From NCBI GenBank assembly GCA_026122225.1, contig JANEZZ010000523.1, forward strand, positions 124,001 through 188,000: 64,000 bases of DNA, in the 5' to 3' direction. Origin of the DNA: Heloderma charlesbogerti (taxonomy: Eukaryota > Chordata > Lepidosauria > Squamata > Helodermatidae). The notes beneath the pieces were generated by a model that saw only the letters and a program-made list of their open reading frames with translations, was not told where the DNA came from and searched no databases. The position numbers and the translations under genes are program-made. Below are positions 45,236 through 51,769 of this stretch, piece after piece; the stretch's first letter is position 1; every line of letters starts with the position of its first letter.

Positions 45236-45459
45236 CAGCAAATAAATCACTGGGCCCAGATGGTATCCATCCTAGAGTTCTCAAAGAACTCAAATATGAA
45301 ATTGCTGATCTTGCTGACCGAAATATGCAACATGTCCCTAAGATCAGCTTCTATATCAGAGGACTGGGAGATGGCCTATGTAACACCAATGTTCAAAAAG
45401 GGATCTAGGGGGGATTTGGGAAATTACAGGCCAGTTAGCTTAATGCCTTTTCCAGGTAA

Positions 45460-45535
45460 ATTTCCATGTTAGGCATAATTAGGCATAATTTCCATAATGT
45501 TAGGCATAATTTCCATGTTAGGCATAATTAGAAAA
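45460..45535. repeat. Short imperfect tandem repeats ('ttccatgttaggcataatta') at the CR1 deletion junction
   Basis: The unit 'gttaggcataatt' occurs three times between 45470 and 45530 with 'tttccat' between, at the point where the CR1 RT core is missing. Confidence 0.75.
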
Positions 45536-45678
45536 GGAATTGAGAAAAAAACTGCCAATATCATAGTGCCCCTATACAAATCTGTGGTGCGACCACACTT
45601 GGAACACTGTGTCCAGTTCTGGTCAACAGACCTAAAAAAAGATATTGTAGAGCTGGAAAAAGTGCAGAAAAGGGCAAC

Positions 45679-46523
45679 TAGTACGAATCCCTTACCTGGC
45701 TCCGCACAGGGGCATCCGCAGAGGGGTGGAGGTGCTCCGTCCCTCCCCCCGAATCCTCCCCGGCTGGCTCTGCTCCGCGGCTGCTCCGTGGAGCCGCCGG
45801 CCAGAGCCATCCACAGTCGGAGTTCCAGCCATGGCTGGGCGGCTGCAGCCGCAAATGGCCATAATAGCAGCCGCCATTTGCGTCCTGCCAGGCTGCCGTG
45901 ATAGGCTACATAAGTATTTACGTAGCCTATATGTAAGTATTTACGTAGCCATTTGTGTCCTGCCAGGCTGCTGTGATAGGCTACGTAAGTATTTACGTAG
46001 CCTATCACGGCAAAGAGCAGGGATGCAAATGGTGGCCGCTATGCTGTTTACGCCCCTGCTCTTTCCGTGATAGGCTACATAAGTATTTACGTGGCCTATC
46101 ATGGTAAAGGCAGCCACGCAAATGGCGTAGTGGCTGCCATTTGCATCCTGCCAGGCTGCCTTGATAGGCTACGTAAGTATTTATGTAGCCTATCACGGAA
46201 AGAGCAGGGGCGCAAACGGCGTAGCGGCTGTCGTTTGCATCCCTGCTCTTTGCTGCGATAGGCTACGTAAATACTTATGTAGCCTGTCATGGCAGCCTGG
46301 CAGGACACAAATGGTGGCTGCTACAACGGCTGCCATTTGCAGCCGCAGCAGCCGGCTGAGAAACCAGCCGCCTCCGCCGCATCCACTGTAGATAAGCTTC
46401 GTTCCTAGGGGATAATGCGGGGTGGCGGGCGGTGGGAGGCCGTTCCACCACGGGTTTCGGGGGGCCAAATGCCAGTGCATTCGGCCTCACTGAAATCCGT
46501 GGCAGAATTCTCCACCATCCCTA
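45679..46523 (-). mobile_element. Palindrome-chain hAT-like MITE, copy F, inserted in CR1
   Basis: It starts TAGTACGAATCCC (the TAGGGATG terminus with an apparent 4-base loss) and ends TTCTCCACCATCCCTA. Flanks AGGGCAAC (45671-45678) and AGAGCAAC (46524-46531) match at 7 of 8, and removal restores the CR1 reading. The right end holds the near-palindrome GCCAAATGCCAGTGCATTC. The interior is the 94-bp-period array described separately. Confidence 0.88.
45898..46290. repeat. 94-bp-period array of alternating palindromes
   Basis: GTGATAGGCTACGTAAGT-type palindromes start at 45973, 46067, 46161 and 46255, exactly 94 bases apart; a truncated one starts at 45898. Between them sit CAAATGGC-type hairpins (about 46025, 46116, 46211, 46307). 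The linkers next to each hairpin are mutual inverses ('ggcaaagagcaggg' with 'cccctgctctttcc'), so each 94-base step is a long hairpin plus a palindrome. Confidence 0.92.
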
Positions 46524-46824
46524 AGAGCAACTAAAATGATCAAGGGGCTGGAGTATCACCCCTATGAGAGAAGGTTACAACAGCTGGGATTGTTTAGCTT
46601 GGAAAATAGGAGGGTAAGGGAAGATACGATAGAAGTCTACAAAATTATGCATGGTGTGGAGAATGTGGATAGGGAGACATTTGTCTCCCTCTCTCAAAAT
46701 ACTAGAACCTGGAGTCATCCTATGAAGCTGATTGGTGGGAGATTCAGGACAGATAAAAGGAAGTACTTCTTCATGCAACACATAGTTAAATGATGGAATT
46801 TGCTACTACAGGATGTAGTGATGG

Positions 46825-48634
46825 TAGGCATGGCGGAGAATTCCGCCATGGATCTCGGTGAGGCCGAATGCCAGTGCATTCGGCCCCCCTGAAATCTGTG
46901 GCGGAATGCAGCCCCCCGGCCCCCCACTGGAAATGGGTCTGGAATGGAGCCTACCTTTGTCGGTCATTCCGATGCTCCTCGAATGGCAGAGGCGTCTGTA
47001 GCCGCCATTCACGTCTTTCGAATGGCCATGATAGGCTACATAAATACTTACGTAGCCTATCATGGCTAACGCAGAGACGCCATTTGCATCCCTGCGGAGG
47101 CTGTGATAGGCTACGTAAATATTTACGTAGCCTATGATGGCAAAAAAATAGGGATGGCGGAGAATTCCGCCACGGATTTCAGTGAGGCCGAATGCACTGA
47201 CATTCGGCCCCCTGAAACCTGTGGCGGAATGGCCTCCCACCCCCTTCTCCCCCGGGACGAAGCTTACCTGGGGTGGATGTTCCGGCGACGGCAACGGCGG
47301 CTGGTCTTTCAACCGGCTGCCGCGGCCGCCATTTGTATCTGCTTTTGGCCGTGATAGGCTACATAAGTATTTACGTAGCCTATCACGGCAAGCAAAAAAC
47401 AAAACAAAACACAGCGTATGCAAATGGCGGCAGCTACGGTGGCCTCCATTTGCTTTCCCTTTTTTTCGCTGTTCTAGCCTACGTACATATTTATGTAAGC
47501 TATTATGGCAAAAAAAAAGGGGAACGCAAATAGCGTAGTGGGCGCTATTTGCGTTCCTTTTTTTCGCCATAATAGCTTACGTAAATATTTATGTAGGCTA
47601 AAATATTTTGGCAGGAAACAAAAAGGAACGCAAATGGCGCCCACTACGCTATTTGATTTACCTTTTTTTTGCCGTAATAGCCTACGTAAATATATATGTA
47701 GGATAAAACGGCGAAAAATACAGAACGCAAATGGCGGCCGCCGTAGCCTCCGCCATTTGCATACGCTGTTTTTTTTTTTTTGGCCTGCCGTGATAGGCTA
47801 CATAAATACTTACATAGCCTATCACGGCGGCCTGGCTGGACGCAAATGGCGGCCATTACAGTGGCCGCCATTTGCATCCACAGCAGCCCATCCGTGGCCG
47901 GAACTCCATGCCACGGTGGAGCCACCGTGGAGCGTAGCTGGCTGGGCAGGATTCTGGGGGGGAGGACCGGATTGCCTCCCCCCCCCGTAGAGGATTCTGG
48001 GGGGAGGGACGGAGCGCCTCCCCCCCACCGCGAATCACATCTGCAAAAGGATAAGTGACTTTCGTACATCCCTACCAAAAAAGGGAACGCAAATTGCGGT
48101 GGCTGCGGTGGCCGCCATTTGCATTCCCTTTTTCACTGTGCTACGTAAATATTTATGTAGCCTATCACAGCTAAAAAAGGGAACGCAAATGGCGGCCGCC
48201 GTAGCCGCTGCCATTTGCATTCCCTTTTTTTTTTGGCGTGATAGGCTACGTAAATATTTACATAGCCTATCATGGCTAAAGTGGGAACGCAAATGGCGTA
48301 GGGGACGCCATTTGCGTCCCTGCTTTAGCCATGATAGGCAATGTAAATATTTATGTAGCCTATCATGGGCCGGCGTAGGGATGCAAATAGTGTCCCCTAC
48401 ACAGGACGCCATTTGTGTCCGCAGCAGCCTGGCAGCGGCTGGAGGCCCCGCTGTGGATTCGCCCAGCCGGTGGCTCCGCGGCCTGGCCGTGGAGCAGAGC
48501 CAGCTGGGCAGGGTTCCGGGGGGAGGAACAGATCGCCTCCCCCCCGTCGAGGATTCCAGGGGGAGGAATGGATCGCCTCCCCCCACCTGCGGAACCCGGC
48601 AGAGCCAGGTAAGCGGGGTTTCAAACACCCCTAA
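46825..48634 (+). mobile_element. Palindrome-chain hAT-like MITE, copy G, inserted in CR1 and hosting copy H
   Basis: It starts TAGGCATGGCGGAGAATTCC and ends GTTTCAAACACCCCTA. Both flanks are AGTGATGG (46817-46824, 48635-48642), an exact 8-bp duplication, and removal restores the CR1 reading around LLLQDVVMATNLDGFKRRL. G's own sequence is 46825-47148 plus 48083-48634. It has palindromes at 47028-47063, 47103-47138, 48136-48170 (with a small deletion), 48238-48273 and 48331-48366, and CAAATGGCG-type hairpins between. Confidence 0.92.
47149..48074 (+). mobile_element. Palindrome-chain hAT-like MITE, copy H, nested inside copy G
   Basis: It starts TAGGGATGGCGGAGAATTCC and ends GACTTTCGTACATCCCTA. 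Flanks CAAAAAAA (47141-47148) and CCAAAAAA (48075-48082) match at 7 of 8. Palindromes at 47351-47386 and 47790-47825; a TAGCCTACGTA-type variant near 47474, 47569 and 47672; CAAATGGCGGC-type hairpins near 47420, 47524, 47628, 47727 and 47840. Orientation is the same as the host copy G. Confidence 0.92.
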
Positions 48635-48939
48635 GTGATGGCCACCAATTTGGATGGCTTTAAAAGGCGGTTGGACAAATTTCTGGAGGAAAAGGCTGTC
48701 AATGGCTATTAGTCTTGATGGCTGTGTGCTACCTCTAGTACCAGAGGCAGTGAGCCTATGTCCACCAGTTGCTGGAGAACATGGGTGGGAGGCTGCTGTT
48801 GCGCTCATGCCCTGCTTGTGGGTTCCTGGTCAACAGCTGGTTGGCCACTATGTGAACAGAATGCTGGACTAGATGGACCCTTGGTCTGATCCAGCATGGC
48901 TCTTCTTATGTTCTTATGTTCTCATGTTCTCATTGTCAA

Positions 48940-49815
48940 GTAATATGTATAAATAAAAGATTAACACAGTCAATACAAATGTAAATAGATGTCAAGAAAG
49001 AAAATGATGGGTTGGCGAATGGATTTAAAGAGAATAAAAATAATATATTGTGTATAAGAATGTGCTTTGAATAAAGTAGCAGTGGTCCAATTATTTTTTT
49101 ACATAAGAGATAATAAATTAAAGGAAGTACCATTCGCAACAATTTTGCTTATGTAAAAGGGGAAGAAAATCATGGTTTCAGTATGTTCTTTACAGAATTA
49201 GAAGCAATAAAATCTGTAAATCTTTGAAATTTTTGGTTGTATGAAATCCAGGGGCATTTCCATAGCAACAGCAGTTGGGCCACTACTGAAGTCATCAGCT
49301 AGTAAGAGACAAAATGCATAGTAGTCCTGATGGATATATACGAATAAACATAGTATTCATCTAATTACCAGTTATAAAAATGCCCCCTTCCAATCTTGCT
49401 TAAAACTTTGTTGTGGGGAACAAAACCTTGAACATTACTTGTCAAAATATAAGTGACACTGAGTTGCATGAGAAGGAAAAACAGTAGTCATCTTTTTTTA
49501 AAAAAAAAACATGAAGATAATTTCTGAAATTCATCTGTAATTGACATCGATCTGAATAGTTTTACCTGAAATTGCTGACAGTACATTTGAATGAATGATT
49601 CCCCAGGTCATAACTGGGGTGGGTGGGGGAGGAATGCTGTAACTACAAAATAAAAATGGCAATTTAGTGTTTATAATAAAATGCTCCTTATAAAATGATG
49701 GAATAAACATTTTGGGGAGAAGAAACATTTCATAACGAGGAGATCCTATAGCCCTGGTAAGATGGGAGGCCACTAATCTAAAGCTAATGCAAGTGTCACA
49801 GTGCAGTCCTGTACG
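48940..49815. other. TE-poor AT-rich stretch, no gene seen
   Basis: No recognisable repeat family. Confidence 0.35.
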
Positions 49816-49821
49816 TGTATA

Positions 49822-49965
49822 CGGGAGGGTGCTGTTGTGCCTGTGTCCTGCTTGTGGGTTCCTGGTCGACAGCTGGCTGGCCACTGTATGCAGTGCACAG
49901 AATGCTGGACTAGATGGACCCTTGGTCTGATCCAGCAGGGCTCTTCTTATATTCTTATGTTCTTA
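49822..49965 (+). mobile_element. CR1 LINE 3' UTR/tail
   Basis: 'gcttgtgggttcctggtcga', 'gaatgctggactagatggac', 'ttggtctgatccagcaggg', then 'tcttatattcttatgttctt' as terminal repeats. Same 3' end as 48790-48930. Confidence 0.85.
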
Positions 49966-49999
49966 CTCAGACTTATTTCTACACAAGTGTGTATAACTG

Positions 50000-50343
50000 T
50001 TGAAGGTCTTTCAGCCCAAGGGCCAAATGCAGTTTTGGAGAAGTTCTCAGGGCCCACATTCCAGTAGTGGGTGGGGCCACAGGGAAAATGGGAGAGGAAA
50101 GGGGACAGGGCCAAAATACCAAAACTACCAGCATATTTTCGCTTAAAGCTCTTACTACTCCTAAACTTTAGGAGAGACAAATTCAGTGTTTTAGAATGGG
50201 GGAAAACTGCACAAAAGCCAGGAAGCCACCAAATGATCGGTGGTCAGGGGCATGAGTTGGGGCCAGGGGAAGGGTCCATGGCCATTTAGGGAACCCCAAG
50301 GGATGGATTGGTACCCCAGGTGTTCTGGATTTGGCCCGTGGTC
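50000..50343. mobile_element. hAT-like MITE (CAGGGG termini family), diverged copy
   Basis: 'ctttcagcccaagggccaaa', 'cttaaagctcttactactcc', 'ggaagccaccaaatgatcgg' and 'ggatttggcccgtggtcc' follow the order of 60397-60734. Ends eroded. A CR1 tail lies on each side. Confidence 0.7.
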
Positions 50344-50452
50344 CTAAGAACATAAGAAGAGCCATGCTGGATCAGACCAAGTGTTCATCTAGTCCAGCAT
50401 TCTGTTTACACAGTGGCCAACCAGCTGCCTGAGTTTCTGCCCCCCAGGCGGG
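50344..50452 (-). mobile_element. CR1 LINE 3' tail
   Basis: 'taagaacataagaagagcca', 'tgctggatcagaccaagtg', 'cagtggccaaccagctgcc' is the minus-strand CR1 end. Confidence 0.85.
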
Positions 50453-50619
50453 TGTACAGGATTGCAGCCATAGTCACAATCCTACATTCAACCAGTAGTA
50501 GAGTCAACTGCAAAACAAGAGCTGCAGAAACAAATGATAAGGCAGCAACATCCACAGCATCCCTAAAAGCTCTGCTGCCAGCTAAAAATTAGGAAGTTGC
50601 TCGTCAGTGATGAGCCCAC

Positions 50620-50926
50620 TAGAGATGTACAGATTTTGTTAAATCCGTTCTGACTGTGTTTCATGGATTGTCTGGCTTCTTTCGCTCCATAGTCAGCTCA
50701 TTGATGGAATCAGAGAGTTTTAAACCATAATTTCATTCTGCATGCACTAATTCTCATCAGCACTAATTCGTTAATGCAAGTGCCCCCTCCCCCAGTGAAA
50801 AACCAGTCCACGGGTCTGTGGAATCCAAGTGACTCCAAACAAGCTGGTCCGCTGTGGAAGCCAGAGGTCAGAGTCATCGAAATCCAAACTCATTTGAATC
50901 CGTTGTAGATTTCTCCGACATCCCTA
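50620..50926. mobile_element. hAT-like MITE with TAGAGATG/CATCCCTA ends, relative of 21477-21882
   Basis: It starts TAGAGATGTACAGATTTTG and ends GATTTCTCCGACATCCCTA. It shares 'gaaatccaaactcatttga' and 'agctggtccgctg' with 21477-21882. Flanking 8-mers GAGCCCAC and GCCCCCAT agree only at 5 of 8. Confidence 0.65.
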
Positions 50927-50999
50927 GCCCCCATATTACCCATGGGGAACACTAGTCAGAACACATCAATATCTAAATGACCCTAAAGTCCTAATCAGA

Positions 51000-51520
51000 A
51001 GTCCGTCCCCCAGCACACAAACAAACAGTTAGAACCACATGACGGAGAGAGCAGGGGGTAGGTCTCTTAGCTCTGCCCCCTCCATCATATCCTTGTTGCC
51101 TATCTCTATGGCCCTCTACCCACTGGGGGCTGAATGTCTGCCAGGCGAATTGGCTCTACTTGAATAGGCTCTCCATGCAATGTAGAACCCTGGACAGTCA
51201 TGCTTCTAAACCTCGCAGGGCACCTTTGTGAGTGGATCAGTCTCCCCAGTACAGAAATTAACCCACCAAGCCATGGAGGACAGGGGACAAGCAATGAAGT
51301 GGGCACGAATAATGAACACATTATTATCCCACCCGCTCCACAATTCTAATCTTGTATGTACACTTCTGAATAGGGCTTCTGTCATCACCCAGTCCACAAC
51401 ATACACACACCCTCCACTTACAGCTCACAACCAGGCAGCCAGAACCCCCCCACACACACAGTGTCTCCCTCGGCACAAACCACCATGGAGATATGGGTAG
51501 GAGGACTGCAAGGAGAATGA
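51000..51520. other. Unclassified stretch, possibly a diverged DNA element
   Basis: CA-rich and C-rich runs near 51405-51460. I see no termini, target duplication or gene. Confidence 0.3.
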
Positions 51521-51525
51521 ACCTG

Positions 51526-51597
51526 TTCTGTGTGAACAGAATGCTGGACTAGATGGACCCTTGGTCTGATTCAGCATGGCTCTTCTTATGTTCTTAA
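51526..51597 (+). mobile_element. CR1 LINE 3' tail
   Basis: 'tgtgaacagaatgctggact', 'gatggacccttggtctgatt', 'cttcttatgttctta': truncated CR1 3' end. Confidence 0.85.
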
Positions 51598-51637
51598 TGA
51601 GTCAAGTCCTGCTGTGAGACCAATGCTTCCATTTAAG

Positions 51638-51768
51638 CTAGGGGTGAGGAACAAGTAGCTGTCCAGATGATGCTGAGCTGCAGTTCCTGTCAGCCCCAGC
51701 CAGCAAAGCCAGTGGTGAGGGCTGATGGGAGTTGTGGTCCAACAACATTGGGAGGCCCACATGTATCC
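51638..51768. mobile_element. Hairpin MITE ('ggtccaacaacattggg' family)
   Basis: 'gctgtccagatgatgctgag' at the left and 'caacattgggaggcccaca' at the right flank an inner pair around 'gccccagccagcaaagcc'. Related to 10168-10289. Confidence 0.65.
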
Positions 51769-51769
51769 T

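Larger units (their letters stand above)
44030..48711 (+). pseudogene. CR1 RT/endonuclease ORF remnant
   Basis: Segments 44409-44774, 45172-45408, 45497-45678 and 46536-46793 are open pieces of one former ORF, recognised by CR1-typical wording (LNEFFSSVFTAEDIG; SLGPDGIHPRVLKEL; MFKKGSRGDLGNYRPV; YHPYERRLQQLGLFSLENRR). The motif-A to FADD part of the RT is absent. Deletion junction lies at about 45460-45530, where short repeats of 'gttaggcataatt' appear. Three MITE insertions break it further. Non-functional. Confidence 0.85.
43985..48935 (+). mobile_element. CR1 LINE, internally deleted, split by three palindrome-chain MITEs
   Basis: Removing the inserts 44783-45235, 45679-46523 and 46825-48634 joins a single CR1. 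The end of the endonuclease/linker region (43985-44782) is followed by the RT start (NKSLGPDGIHPRVLKELKYE, about 45241-45300; NYRPVSLMPFPGK near 45422). A deletion then removes the RT core, and the C-terminal region follows (KTANIIVPLYKSVVRPHLEH, about 45550; KGLEYHPYERRLQQLGLFSL, about 46537; LDGFKRRLDKFLEEKAVNGY, about 48652). The 3' UTR is 'ctagatggacccttggtct' and the end is TTCTTATGTTC repeats near 48901-48930. Confidence 0.9.

Noticed and set aside
45898..46340. Regular repeats with spacers as a CRISPR array
   Set aside because: Vertebrate DNA, palindromes alternate with hairpins, linkers are inverses of each other rather than unique spacers, and the block lies within an element with hAT ends.
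46806..48808. Long minus-strand open frames (254 and 257 codons) as protein-coding genes
   Set aside because: They are translations of repeated palindromes, cross the borders of several independent MITE insertions, and give the same peptides on both strands.
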